A stretch of DNA of 64,000 bases from the NCBI RefSeq assembly GCF_017301635.1, contig NZ_CP071091.1, positions 9,044,501 to 9,108,500 on the forward strand, written 5' to 3'. The notes beneath the pieces were generated by a model. The model searched no databases, was not told the DNA's origin, and worked only from the letters and a program-made list of their open reading frames with translations. The translations under genes were made by a program, and so were the position numbers. Shown here piece after piece: positions 1 through 8,799 of this stretch (positions are counted from its first letter, which is position 1; every line of letters starts with the position of its first letter). Source of the DNA: Myxococcus landrumus (GTDB lineage Bacteria > Myxococcota > Myxococcia > Myxococcales > Myxococcaceae).

Positions 1-1006
1 TGAGCGCGCCGAGCATCGCCACCGCCGCTTCGTAGTGCTTGCCGCCCAGCTTGAAGCCGTTGAACGCGAGCGCGACCCAGGGCGCGAGCACCTCCCGCAG
101 CAGGTCTCCGAAAATCCACAGCACCGCGGCGGTGAAGAACACGAGCCCCACCGTGCGTTCTCCAGGAGAGATGGGGCCCAACTGCGCCAGCTCCTGGGCG
201 ATGACCTCTCCGCCCTGGCCGGGTCCCATCTTGTCGCGGCGGGCCCAGCGCCACAGCACCGCCCACGTCAGCGGCAGGAAGATGAGGACGAAGGGGAGGG
301 CGGCAATCATGTACTCGACGAAGCCCACGTCGCTGCCGAGCCGGCGCGACACCACGCCCGCGAAGACGGAGTTGGTGGGGCTGCCAATCTTGGTGCCGAT
401 GCCGCCGATGTTGGAGCCGTAGGCCACCGAGAGCATGAGCGCCGCGCCGAAGTGATGCAGCGGGCGTCCCTCGGCGGCGCGCAGCTGGGTGAGCAGCGCC
501 ATGCCGATGGGCACCATCATCACCGCCGTCGCCGTGTTGGAAATCCAGAGCGACACGGCCGCCGTGGCCGCGAGCATTCCGAACAGGAGCCGTTCGGGCC
601 CCGTGCCGACGGCGCGCATGATGAGCAGGGCGATTCGGCGGTGCAGCCCCCACTGCTCCATGCCCGCGCCCAGGGCCATGCCTCCCATGAAGAGGAAGAT
701 GTACGGGTCCAGGAAGGGCAGTGTGGCGCGGCCCACGGCGACGGCGGGATTCGTCGTGTCGAACACGCCCAGCAGGGGGAACAGCGCGACGGGGAGCACC
801 GCGGTCCAGGCCATGGGGACGGCCTCGGTGAACCACCAGATGGCCATCCACGCGGCGACCGCGGCGGCGGCGGCGGGGCGGTGGCCCAGGCCCGGCAGGG
901 TGTGGAGTCCGGAGGGAATCCCGTAGATGAGCGCGGCGGCCAGGGGCCCCGCGAAGCGTCCCACCCACTGTCCCGTCGTCGCACGCCGCTCGGGCTGCTC
1001 GCTCAT
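1..1006 (-). CDS. SLC13/DASS-family anion (dicarboxylate/sulfate) symporter, 3' end cut by window
   Basis: The first 335 codons of an inner-membrane transporter are visible and the C-terminus lies outside the window. The translation is very hydrophobic. It has the SLC13 hallmarks: a first Ser-Asn-Thr motif at residues 156-158 (WISNTATAVMM) and a Gly-rich GGIGTKIGSPTN stretch at 201-212, which is typical of the sodium/anion binding region. The family couples sodium to uptake of di- and tricarboxylates, sulfate or phosphate; the substrate cannot be told from the sequence. The second SNT motif would lie in the missing part. The gene is divergent from ftsE across about 120 bases. The ATG start gives a short hydrophilic N-terminus before the first membrane helix. 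Confidence 0.88.
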   Translation of the reverse strand, partial: MSEQPERRATTGQWVGRFAGPLAAALIYGIPSGLHTLPGLGHRPAAAAAVAAWMAIWWFTEAVPMAWTAVLPVALFPLLGVFDTTNPAVAVGRATLPFLDPYIFLFMGGMALGAGMEQWGLHRRIALLIMRAVGTGPERLLFGMLAATAAVSLWISNTATAVMMVPIGMALLTQLRAAEGRPLHHFGAALMLSVAYGSNIGGIGTKIGSPTNSVFAGVVSRRLGSDVGFVEYMIAALPFVLIFLPLTWAVLWRWARRDKMGPGQGGEVIAQELAQLGPISPGERTVGLVFFTAAVLWIFGDLLREVLAPWVALAFNGFKLGGKHYEAAVAMLGAL

Positions 1007-1128
1007 ATGGCGTGGCACCGTCGCACAGGTGATGCCGGGGGTGGGAGGGGAAAGCCCCGCCATCCGCCTGGGGTGCGTGGGGCGCTTCGGCCCGGCCGTG
1101 GTAGGTTGGGCTCCTTCCGCGCCGCGCC

Positions 1129-1821
1129 ATGATTCAATTCTTCCACGTCTACAAGGCGTATCCCGGCGATCCGCCGGTCCTCTCGGACATCAACCTCAGC
1201 GTGGAGAAGGGTGAGTTCGTCTTCCTCACGGGCCCGTCTGGCGCCGGGAAGACGACGCTGCTCAAGCTCATCTTCTGCGCGGAGAAGGCCACCAAGGGGC
1301 AGATTCTGGTGGGCGGCCGCAACATCGCCCGCATCCGCGAGTCCGCCGTGCCGTACCTGCGGCGCAACATCGGGGTGGTGTTCCAGGACTTCAAGCTGCT
1401 GCCGCACCGGACGGTGGAGGACAACGTGTCCTTCACGCTGGACGTGCTGGGGGTGCCTCGCGCGGAGGCTCGCGACAAGGTGCGGCGGATGCTGAAGCTG
1501 GTGGGCCTGGAGCACAAGGCGGACTCGTTCCCGCTGCGGCTCTCGGGTGGAGAGCAGCAGCGCGTGGTGATTGCGCGCGCGCTCGTGAACGACCCGACCA
1601 TCCTGCTCGCGGACGAGCCCACGGGAAACCTGGACCCGGCGCTCACCGTCGAAATCATGGACCTGCTCACCCAGGTGAACATCCGAGGCACCACCGTGAT
1701 TGTGGCCACGCACGACGCCACGCTGCTGGCGCGCTACCAGAAGCGCACGGTGCGGCTGGAGCGCGGGCAAATCGTCTCCGACGAGGACGGCGTCAAGGCG
1801 GCGCGGCGGATGGTGGTATGA
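1129..1821 (+). CDS. ftsE: Cell division ATP-binding protein FtsE
   Basis: ABC-type ATPase of 230 residues, the usual FtsE length. Walker A GPSGAGKT lies at residues 35-42, the Q-loop in VVFQDFKLLPHRTV, the signature LSGGEQQR near 138, and Walker B LLADEPTGNLDP near 160. FtsE pairs with the membrane protein FtsX. In well-studied bacteria the complex uses ATP to switch on peptidoglycan hydrolases at the division site or side wall, rather than to transport a substrate. Its stop overlaps the next start by 4 bases (ATGA). The next two genes are an FtsX and an EnvC-like protein, which fixes the identity against related LolD/MacB ATPases. Confidence 0.95.
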   Translation: MIQFFHVYKAYPGDPPVLSDINLSVEKGEFVFLTGPSGAGKTTLLKLIFCAEKATKGQILVGGRNIARIRESAVPYLRRNIGVVFQDFKLLPHRTVEDNVSFTLDVLGVPRAEARDKVRRMLKLVGLEHKADSFPLRLSGGEQQRVVIARALVNDPTILLADEPTGNLDPALTVEIMDLLTQVNIRGTTVIVATHDATLLARYQKRTVRLERGQIVSDEDGVKAARRMVV

Positions 1822-2720
1822 GCGCGCTGGCGAAGACGCGGTACTTCTGGCGCTCGGCGGCGGTGGGGCTCAAGCACTCGCCCTTCGTGCACTTCATCGC
1901 GGTGACGACCATCGCGATTGCGTTGTTCGCCGCGGGGCTCGCACGAAGCGGCGCCCGCATGCTGGACAACCTGCTCGCGTCCCTGGGCGGCGAGGTGGAG
2001 GTGACGGTGTACCTGGCGCCGGAGCTGGGCCAGGACGAGGCGCACGGCGTGCGCACTCAGGTCGAGACGCTCAGCCGGGGACAGGTGACGCTGGTCCCTC
2101 CGGATGTCGCGCTGGAGCGGCTGCGCGCGGAGCTGGGAGACCTTGGCGAGGCGTTGTCGGAGCTGCCGGAGAACCCGCTGCCCGCGGCGCTGGAGCTGCG
2201 CGTTCCTCCCGAGGAGCGCAACCCCGAGGCCCTCAAGGCCCTGTCCAAGGAACTGCGCGCGCTGCCCGGGGTGTCTGGTGTGGACTACGGAGAGCAGGCC
2301 GTGGAGCGGCTGACGGCGATTGCCCGGGCGCTGCGCTTCGGTGCGCTCGTGGCCTTCATCGTGGTGCTGGGCGCCACCGTCATCATCGTCGCGGCCACGC
2401 TCCAGCTCGCCATCTACGCGCGGCGAGAGGAGATTGAAATCCAGAAGCTGGTGGGTGCCACGGACCGCTTCGTCAAGGCACCCTTCCTGCTCGAGGGACT
2501 GTTGCAGGGGCTCCTGGGCGCGGGTGTGGCGCTCTTGGGGTTGTGGGCCTTTGGCCGGCTGGTGGGGCCCACGCTGGGCTCGCTGTTCGCGTTCCTGCTG
2601 GGGCCAGGTGTGGCGGCGCCGTGGGTGGAGCCTCGGCTGGCGTTGGAGCTGGTGAGCGCGGGCTGTGGCCTGGGCCTGGGCGGCAGCTTCGTCGCGGTGG
2701 GGCGCTTTCTTCGCGTATGA
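1818..2720 (+). CDS. ftsX: Cell division protein FtsX (permease-like)
   Basis: FtsX-type membrane protein of 300 residues. One helix lies near the N-terminus (around residues 20-40). A periplasmic domain of about 130 residues follows. Three helices make up the C-terminal half; the IYARREEIEIQKLVGATDRF loop is the FtsX cytoplasmic signature. The protein passes the ATPase cycle of FtsE to a periplasmic hydrolase activator. It overlaps ftsE upstream by 4 bases and the EnvC-like gene downstream by 4 bases, so the three are probably translated together. The periplasmic loop would be the docking site for the EnvC coiled coil (known for E. coli, inferred here). Confidence 0.93.
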   Translation: MSALAKTRYFWRSAAVGLKHSPFVHFIAVTTIAIALFAAGLARSGARMLDNLLASLGGEVEVTVYLAPELGQDEAHGVRTQVETLSRGQVTLVPPDVALERLRAELGDLGEALSELPENPLPAALELRVPPEERNPEALKALSKELRALPGVSGVDYGEQAVERLTAIARALRFGALVAFIVVLGATVIIVAATLQLAIYARREEIEIQKLVGATDRFVKAPFLLEGLLQGLLGAGVALLGLWAFGRLVGPTLGSLFAFLLGPGVAAPWVEPRLALELVSAGCGLGLGGSFVAVGRFLRV

Positions 2721-3841
2721 GCCGCGCTCTTGCCCTCGCCGTGGCGCTGGTGCTGATGGGGCTTCCGGCGCGCGCGCAGAAATTGGAGGAGGCGGAGCAG
2801 GCCGCCTTGCGCGAGAAGCTCGCCGCGCAGCGCGCGACGCTGGCGCTGGTGGAGTCCAAGAAGCTCAGCGTGCTCGAGGGACTGGAGCTGATGGAGGAGA
2901 TGGTGTCCTTCTCCCGTCGGCGCGTCCGGGCGCTGGAGTCGGACCTGGCGGTGTTCCGCAAGCGCGTCCTCCTGGCCGAGCGCGAAGAGGCGCTCCTGCG
3001 CGAGGCGCTGCGCGTCCAGCTTCGACGGCTGTCTCCTCGCCTGCGCACGCTCTACCGCGTCATGCGCCGCCGCCCGCTGGAGGTGTTGCTGTCAGCGGAG
3101 GACTTCGCCGCGCTGGTGTGGCGCGCCCGTGCGCTGGAGGCGAGCATGTCCGGCGACCTGGAGCTGCTGCGCGGCGTGCAGCGTGTGGCGCATCTTCAGC
3201 GGCAGTCCACCCGGGAGCTGAAGCGGCTGCAGACGTCGCTCGCCACGCGCGTCTCGTTCCTCCAGGAGCAGGAGCGGCTGGCCCGGGCGCAGCGCGAGGC
3301 GCTCGAGGAAGTGGTGGGCTCGCTGGCGGGTGAAGCGGAGCTCGCGCGTCGCGCGGTGAAGGAATTGGAGCATGCCGACGCGGAGCTCACCCAGGTGGTG
3401 CGCGAGCTGAAGGAGGCGCCGGCCACGCATGGCTTCGGCGCGCTTCGCGGCAAGCTGCCGCAGCCCACGCGCGGCATCGTCGAGGTGGGCTTCGGCAAGG
3501 TGGTCAACCCGCGCTTCAACACCGTCACCGTGCAGAAGGGCTTGGACATCCGCGCCGCCTCGGGGGCGCCCGTCACGGCCGTGGCGGATGGCACCGTCGT
3601 CTACTCGGGCTCGCTTCGGGGCTACGGCAACCTGCTCATCCTCGACCACGGCGACGGCTACCACACGCTCATGGCCCACCTGTCCGCCATCACCCCGGGG
3701 CTCGGAGATGCCGTGGCCGCGGGCGAGGTCGTGGGCGAAGTGGGAGACACGGGCTCGCTCAAGGGCTCGTATCTCTACTTCGAGGTCCGCAAGGCTGGGC
3801 AGGCCGTGGACCCCGCACCCTGGCTGGCACCTATTCCCTGA
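2717..3841 (+). CDS. envC: EnvC-like murein hydrolase activator (coiled coil + degenerate LytM)
   Basis: Secreted protein of 374 residues. The ATG overlaps the ftsX stop (ATGA) and opens directly on a signal peptide (MSRALALAVALVLMGLPARA), so this start is preferred over the longer open frame that begins inside ftsX. Residues about 22-230 are rich in Leu, Glu and Arg and predict a long coiled coil. The last 120 residues form a LytM/M23 fold. The zinc ligands are not intact: the first His is replaced in the GLDIRAA segment and the usual HLHFE reads YLYFE. That matches E. coli EnvC, which activates amidases but is not itself an enzyme. Control by FtsEX is the natural inference. Confidence 0.9.
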   Translation: MSRALALAVALVLMGLPARAQKLEEAEQAALREKLAAQRATLALVESKKLSVLEGLELMEEMVSFSRRRVRALESDLAVFRKRVLLAEREEALLREALRVQLRRLSPRLRTLYRVMRRRPLEVLLSAEDFAALVWRARALEASMSGDLELLRGVQRVAHLQRQSTRELKRLQTSLATRVSFLQEQERLARAQREALEEVVGSLAGEAELARRAVKELEHADAELTQVVRELKEAPATHGFGALRGKLPQPTRGIVEVGFGKVVNPRFNTVTVQKGLDIRAASGAPVTAVADGTVVYSGSLRGYGNLLILDHGDGYHTLMAHLSAITPGLGDAVAAGEVVGEVGDTGSLKGSYLYFEVRKAGQAVDPAPWLAPIP

Positions 3842-3916
3842 CGCGTCGCGGCAATCCGGCGCCCGACTTGTTATCCTCCCGGGAGGACTCCCACGACGAG
3901 AGGAGCGGACGAGCGC

Positions 3917-4777
3917 ATGGACCTGATGGGCGGAATGCAGAAGGCGGTGCGGCGGGTGCTGGTGGCTCGCGGTGTCCAGTCGTCGACAGTGGACGTCGGG
4001 GGCCAGTCTGTTCACTTCTACTCACTGAAGGGGCAGGGCAAGGGGCCGCCGGTGGTGCTGGTGCACGGGCTGGGCGGCTCGGCGAACGGCTTCGGCCGGA
4101 CGTTCTTCGGCCTCGCGAAGCGCTTCTCTCGCGTGGTGGCGCCAGACCTTCCGGGCCATGGCTTCTCCACGGAGTACTGCGGCGGGCAGGTCTGCGTGCG
4201 CAACCAGTTCGAGGTGCTGCGCGCCTTCGTGGAGCAGGAGGTGAAGCAGCCCGCCTTCATCGTCGGCAACTCGCTGGGCGGAGCCATGTCCGTGAATCTG
4301 GCGGCGGAGCATCCCCAGTGGGTGCGCGCGCTGGCGTTGGTGGCTCCGGCGGGCGCGGAGCTGCCGGCCGAAGAGAACACGGCGCTGCTCAATGCCTTCA
4401 CGGTGCGCACGCCGGCGGAGGCTCGGGCCTTCACCCGCCGCTTGTTCCACCAGGCCCCGCTGCCCGCGCTGCTGCTCGCGCCCGAGCTGACCCGCTTCTA
4501 CGACACCCCCACCGTGAAGGCGCTCACCGCCGAGGTGATGGCCACTCGGCTCAGCCTGGAGCCACAGGCGGTGCGCAACCTGTCCATGCCGGTGCTGTTC
4601 CTCTGGGGCGGCAGTGAGCGGCTGTTGCCGTCGCGCTCGCTCGACTGGTTCCGGACGAATCTGCCCTCGCATGCGCAGGTGCGCGTGGTGCAGGGATTCG
4701 GGCATGTGCCCCAGATGGAGCGTCCAGACGAGCTCGTGTCGCACCTGGTGCGCTTCGCCGACGCGTCCGAGCTCTGA
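3917..4777 (+). CDS. Alpha/beta-fold hydrolase
   Basis: Hydrolase of 286 residues. It shows the oxyanion-hole strand VVLVHGLGGSANGFG, the nucleophile elbow GNSLGG (Ser in the middle) and a late catalytic His in GFGHVPQMERP. The fold covers esterases, lipases and haloperoxidase-like enzymes, and the substrate is not evident. There is no signal peptide, so it is probably cytoplasmic. A GAGGAG-like ribosome site lies upstream of the ATG. It follows envC after 75 bases and precedes the ctpA-like protease after 55 bases on the same strand, so it may belong to the same transcript, though no overlap proves this. Confidence 0.85.
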   Translation: MDLMGGMQKAVRRVLVARGVQSSTVDVGGQSVHFYSLKGQGKGPPVVLVHGLGGSANGFGRTFFGLAKRFSRVVAPDLPGHGFSTEYCGGQVCVRNQFEVLRAFVEQEVKQPAFIVGNSLGGAMSVNLAAEHPQWVRALALVAPAGAELPAEENTALLNAFTVRTPAEARAFTRRLFHQAPLPALLLAPELTRFYDTPTVKALTAEVMATRLSLEPQAVRNLSMPVLFLWGGSERLLPSRSLDWFRTNLPSHAQVRVVQGFGHVPQMERPDELVSHLVRFADASEL

Positions 4778-4832
4778 GGGCTGGGTATAGACTGGGTCGC
4801 CCTTCGAGCTTCTCGCGAAAGGACGTACCGAC

Positions 4833-6209
4833 GTGACGGGTCTCACTCAGCCGTGGCGCGTGGCGTTGGCCGCGCTCATCCTCGTGTCCGGACCCTCGGC
4901 CGCCGATGAGAAGAAGGACGCGGGGACACCTGCGCCCGCGTCGTCCTCGGAGCGGGCGGAGAAGGGGGACGCCACCTACCGCCAGTTGGAGACCTTCGCC
5001 CGCGTGCTCTCCTACGTGGAGAACAACTACGTGGAGGCGCCGAACCAGGAGCGGCTCATCTACGGCGCCATCCAGGGGATGCTCGACACGTTGGACCCGC
5101 ACACCGTCTTCATGCCTCCGGAGGTCTTCCGCGAGATGAAGATTGATACGTCGGGCGAGTGGGGTGGGCTCGGCATCGAAATCGCGCGCAAGAACGACCG
5201 CATCATTGTCGTGGCCCCCATCGACGACACGCCCGCGGCGCGCGCGGGGCTCAAGGCGGGCGACGAGCTGGTGGGCATCGACGGCGAGAGCACGCGGGGC
5301 ATGGACGTGGGGCGGGCGATGCAGAAGATGCGAGGCCCCGCGGGAGGACGCGTGCTCCTGAGCATCCTGCGCCAGGGCTTCAGCGCGCCGCGCGAAATCG
5401 CCATCATCCGAGACCACATCCGCATCATCTCCGTGGAGGGCGAGCTCTACGGCGGCATCGGCCACGTGAAGGTGAAGAACTTCCAGGAGCGCACGGACCA
5501 GTACCTGCGCAAGGAGCTGGACCGGCTCCGAGGCCTCAACGGTGGCAAGGAGCTGCGTGGCCTGGTGCTGGACCTGCGCAACAACCCCGGTGGCTTGCTG
5601 GACGAGGCCGTGGCGATGAGCGACCGGTTCCTCCCAGGCAACCTGCCCATCGTCTTCACGCGTGGGCGCGATGGCCGCAACTCCACCGAGGAGCGCAGCA
5701 AGGACCGCGATACGGAGAAGAATTATCCGGTGGTGGTGTTGGTGAACGGGGGCAGCGCCTCCGCGTCGGAAATCGTGGCGGGTGCGCTCCAGGACCACGG
5801 CCGGGCCACGCTGATGGGCTCGCCCACCTTCGGCAAGGGCAGCGTCCAGACGGTCATCGAGCTGGAGGATGGCTCGGGCCTGAAGCTGACCATCGCGCGC
5901 TACTACACGCCCAAGGGCCGCAGCATCCAGGAGCGGGGCATCACTCCGGACTACGTCGTGCCGGACGAGCCGGGGGCCAAGCCGGGACGAGAGGCGCCTC
6001 GCGAGAAGGACCTCCAGCGTCACTTCCGCGCGGAGTCTTCCGCTACCAACGAGCCCGCATCGCCCGCCCCTCGTGGCCCGCCGGAGAACCTCCCCAAGTG
6101 GGAGACCACCGCGGCGATGAAGGACTACCCGCTCAAGGTCGCGCTCGAGTATCTCCACGGCCTCTCGGCTGCCCCAGGGCGGCCTCCGGCACGAGCTGAG
6201 GGTCGGTAG
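4833..6209 (+). CDS. ctpA: S41-family C-terminal processing peptidase (CtpA/Prc type)
   Basis: Secreted serine protease of 458 residues starting at a GTG after an AAAGGA site. A signal peptide (about residues 1-24) is followed by an N-terminal helical part, a PDZ domain (about 105-175, with GLGIEIARKN and the AARAGLKAGD loop) and the S41 core. The Ser/Lys dyad is Ser310 in GGSASASEI and Lys335 in TFGKGSVQT, spaced 25 residues as in Prc/CtpA. The family trims or degrades periplasmic proteins from their C-termini and often controls peptidoglycan hydrolases. Being two genes after ftsEX-envC makes a wall-remodelling role plausible (inference). Confidence 0.93.
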   Translation: MTGLTQPWRVALAALILVSGPSAADEKKDAGTPAPASSSERAEKGDATYRQLETFARVLSYVENNYVEAPNQERLIYGAIQGMLDTLDPHTVFMPPEVFREMKIDTSGEWGGLGIEIARKNDRIIVVAPIDDTPAARAGLKAGDELVGIDGESTRGMDVGRAMQKMRGPAGGRVLLSILRQGFSAPREIAIIRDHIRIISVEGELYGGIGHVKVKNFQERTDQYLRKELDRLRGLNGGKELRGLVLDLRNNPGGLLDEAVAMSDRFLPGNLPIVFTRGRDGRNSTEERSKDRDTEKNYPVVVLVNGGSASASEIVAGALQDHGRATLMGSPTFGKGSVQTVIELEDGSGLKLTIARYYTPKGRSIQERGITPDYVVPDEPGAKPGREAPREKDLQRHFRAESSATNEPASPAPRGPPENLPKWETTAAMKDYPLKVALEYLHGLSAAPGRPPARAEGR

Positions 6210-6277
6210 GGACTCCTTCCCCCTTGCTTTTCGCCACGACCTCCGTTTGATGGCGGACGGACAAAGGTGACCGAGTA

Positions 6278-8284
6278 ATGCGACCTTCGAGCAATCGCGC
6301 GATGCACGCGGCTCTCAGCGGATGGTTGGTGGGCATGTTGGCCGTAGGGCCCGCCGCCGCGCAGACGAGCCTCCCCCTTCGACTGACGCCCAGGGCGGTG
6401 CCCACCGCCGCGCCGTCCTCCGTGACGGTGGTGGCCATTCCGCTGGACGCGGCGTCGCGCACGGAGGCCGCGCGGCTGGCGTACTGGGCCGAGCAGTCCG
6501 TGGCGCGTTCCGGCCGACTGGAGCTGGTGCGCCTGTCGGAAGCGCTGGATGCGAAGGGCAAGGCCGCTCGCGAGGCCAAGGCGGCCGAGGGCGCCGAGTC
6601 CATGAAGGAAGGCCAGCGCGCGTACGACGAGCTCGACACGCAGAAGGCGCTCCAGCAGTTCGAGGCGGCGGCTCGCGCGTTCGAGGCGAGCGACATGTCG
6701 CGCAACTTCGGCGAGCTCTCCCGTGCGCGCGTGATGAAGGCGGCCTCGCAGGTGGCCAACGGCGAGAACGCGGCCGCGCAGCTGGAGATTCGCGCGGTGC
6801 TGGCGGTGGACCCCCGGGCGCAGTTCTCCCCCAACTTCTTCCCGCCGGACGAGATGGCCTTCGTGGAGAAGGAGCGCAAGGCCGCGCTCGCGGGCTCTTC
6901 GGGGACGTTGATGGTGCGCACGGAGCCGGTGCCCGCGCAGGTGTACGTCGACGGCCACTTCAAGGGCGTGTCGCCGGTGGAGCTCAAGGGGCTGACGGCC
7001 GCGGACCACTTCGTGACGGTCATGGCGCCGGGCTACGCGATGGAGCAGAGCCGGGCGCGCGAGGGCGACACCGCGCTCACGCTTCCCCCGTCCGAGTCGG
7101 TGCGCAACCTGCAGTCCATCTCCGACCGCGTGACGCGCAAGTCCGAGGAGCTGGAGCGGGATGTGGCGCTGCGTGAGCTGGGCACGCTCGCGGGAGTGTC
7201 CCAGGTGCTGGCCCTGCTGGTTCGCGGAGGTACGGGCACCGCGCCGCTCCAGGTGACGGGCCTGCGGCTCGAGGTCTCCGACGGCCACAACCTGGCCTAC
7301 GCCGTGGGTGCCGTGCCTTCGGGCGAGGCCATGGCCACGGGCTCCGATGCGTTCCTGTCCTCGCTGGTGGGGACCGACACGACGCGGCTGGCGGGCAACA
7401 AGCCAGTGACGCACTTCGCGAGCGAAGGCGGGGCCAACCGCAAGACGATGGGCTACGTGATGATGGCCACGGGCGTGGCGCTGCTGGCGGGTGGCATCTA
7501 CTTCGGCATGGAGGCGTCTTCGAAGGAGGATGACTTCCGCCGCGCGCCCCAGACGAGCGCTCGCGCCAAGGACTTCCGGGACACGGGCAAGACGTACGCG
7601 CTGGTGGCGGATATCGGCCTCGTTACCGGTCTGGTCTCCGCGGGCCTGGGCAGCTACTTCGCCTTCTCGGGTGGCGGTGGGGGAGGGAGCTCCAAGTCCA
7701 CTCCGGCGCCTGCTCCCGCGCCCAGGCGCTCGCGCTCCACGCCTCCTCCGGCCAAGACCGAGTCCCAGAAGGACCCGCTGGCCATGCCGCCCCCGCCCAA
7801 GGGGACGAAGCCGATGAACGACGCGTTGCCCATGCCGCCGCCTCCGCCCGCCTCGAAGACGACGCCGGCCGCCGCGACGCCCGCGCCCGCCTCGAAGACG
7901 ACGCCGGCCGCCACGACGCCCGCGCCCGCTCCCAAGGCCACACCCGCCGCGGCGACGCCCGCGCCCGCCTCGAAGACGCCGCCGGCCGCCGCGACGCCCG
8001 CCCCCGCGCCTGAGCCGGTCGTGGTGCCCGCGAAGGCGGTCGACACGCGCCGCTCCCGTGAGGACGACGCCGCGCAGCGAGAGGAAGAGCTGCGCAAGCG
8101 GCGTGAAGAGGTGGAGCGCCAGCGCCGTGAGCTGGATGAGCGCCGCAAGAAGGAAGAGGCCGAGGCGAACGCCAAGCGCCAGCGCGAGGAGGAAGACAAG
8201 CGCAAGCGCGAGGACGATTCCAAGCGCAAGGATGAAGAGAAGAAGCGGCCGTCCCTCGACGAAGACGATCTCCGGAATTACTAG
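6278..8284 (+). CDS. Secreted/anchored PEGA-domain protein with Pro/Ala repeats and charged C-terminal coiled coil
   Basis: Protein of 668 residues with a signal peptide (about 1-28, ending VGPAAAQ). An N-terminal helical, TPR-like part (about 100-200) precedes a PEGA domain near 208-255 (VYVDGHFKGVSPVEL). Two hydrophobic helices follow at about 389-412 and 446-466. Then come a Pro/Ala/Lys/Thr linker with four 13-residue repeats and a final 60 residues almost wholly Arg, Glu, Lys and Asp that predict a coiled coil. PEGA domains are beta-sandwiches common in myxobacterial surface proteins; their ligand is unknown. The next gene, a small lipoprotein, starts 2 bases after the stop. No enzymatic function is suggested. 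Confidence 0.8.
   Translation: MRPSSNRAMHAALSGWLVGMLAVGPAAAQTSLPLRLTPRAVPTAAPSSVTVVAIPLDAASRTEAARLAYWAEQSVARSGRLELVRLSEALDAKGKAAREAKAAEGAESMKEGQRAYDELDTQKALQQFEAAARAFEASDMSRNFGELSRARVMKAASQVANGENAAAQLEIRAVLAVDPRAQFSPNFFPPDEMAFVEKERKAALAGSSGTLMVRTEPVPAQVYVDGHFKGVSPVELKGLTAADHFVTVMAPGYAMEQSRAREGDTALTLPPSESVRNLQSISDRVTRKSEELERDVALRELGTLAGVSQVLALLVRGGTGTAPLQVTGLRLEVSDGHNLAYAVGAVPSGEAMATGSDAFLSSLVGTDTTRLAGNKPVTHFASEGGANRKTMGYVMMATGVALLAGGIYFGMEASSKEDDFRRAPQTSARAKDFRDTGKTYALVADIGLVTGLVSAGLGSYFAFSGGGGGGSSKSTPAPAPAPRRSRSTPPPAKTESQKDPLAMPPPPKGTKPMNDALPMPPPPPASKTTPAAATPAPASKTTPAATTPAPAPKATPAAATPAPASKTPPAAATPAPAPEPVVVPAKAVDTRRSREDDAAQREEELRKRREEVERQRRELDERRKKEEAEANAKRQREEEDKRKREDDSKRKDEEKKRPSLDEDDLRNY
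7850..8005 (+). repeat. Four tandem 39-bp units encoding a Pro/Ala/Thr linker
   Basis: Four in-frame units of 39 bases, each coding for 13 residues of the form ASKTTPAAATPAP with a few substitutions. Units start at 7850, 7889, 7928 and 7967. The result is a flexible linker in the PEGA-domain protein. Such repeats can change copy number by slippage. Confidence 0.85.
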
Positions 8285-8286
8285 CC

Positions 8287-8568
8287 ATGCGCCGTCCCTT
8301 CCGTTTCCTCATTCCCTTCGCGGCCCTGTCCCTGGGCCTGTCCGCGTGCAGCCTGCTCGTCGACTTCGACGAGGAGGGCCAGCCGTGTGACGACAGCAAC
8401 CAGTGCCTCTCCGGCTACGCCTGCAAGGAGGAGAAGTGCGTCGCCGTCGGCACCGCCGGGGGCTCGGACTCCGGCTCGGATGCCGGGAGCGACGCGGGCT
8501 CCGACGCCGGCAGTGACTCGGGCTCGAACAACGCCACCCGCGATGCGGGCCCGGTGGATGGCGGGTAG
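8287..8568 (+). CDS. Small lipoprotein with Gly-Ser-Asp repeats
   Basis: Protein of 93 residues. A lipoprotein signal peptide ends in the lipobox LSAC, giving a mature N-terminal Cys at about residue 19. The middle holds several Cys residues (CDDSNQCLSGYACKEEKC), like the Cys-rich modules seen in many myxobacterial lipoproteins. The tail is a Gly-Ser-Asp-Ala repeat that looks like an unstructured spacer. It starts 2 bases after the preceding PEGA-domain gene stops, so the two are probably co-transcribed. No function can be assigned; a surface or envelope location is inferred from the lipobox. Confidence 0.75.
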   Translation: MRRPFRFLIPFAALSLGLSACSLLVDFDEEGQPCDDSNQCLSGYACKEEKCVAVGTAGGSDSGSDAGSDAGSDAGSDSGSNNATRDAGPVDGG

Positions 8569-8646
8569 CTGACGCGCGGGCCAGGGGCTGCGCCGCCAAG
8601 GGCGGTCATTCCTACAGCCCCAAGGCTCGCGTGGTCGTCGGGCCGC

Positions 8647-8668
8647 GCCGTGTCCTCGGGGACACGGC
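8647..8668. terminator. Perfect 9-bp hairpin with TCGG tetraloop
   Basis: GCCGTGTCC and GGACACGGC flank a TCGG loop, 79 bases after the small lipoprotein stop and 130 bases before ddl. No T-run follows on the + strand. It could end the upstream transcript or shape the ddl leader. Confidence 0.35.
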
Positions 8669-8799
8669 CGCCTGGCCGCCCGTGGTTGTCGCAAACCCTC
8701 GTTTCCACGAGGTCCGCCACCGCGCACGTTGCGTCACCGCCCCCGCGGCCTGGTTGGCATCCGTCGTGCTCTGTCGCGAGCCCAGGAGGCTTCATCGAC

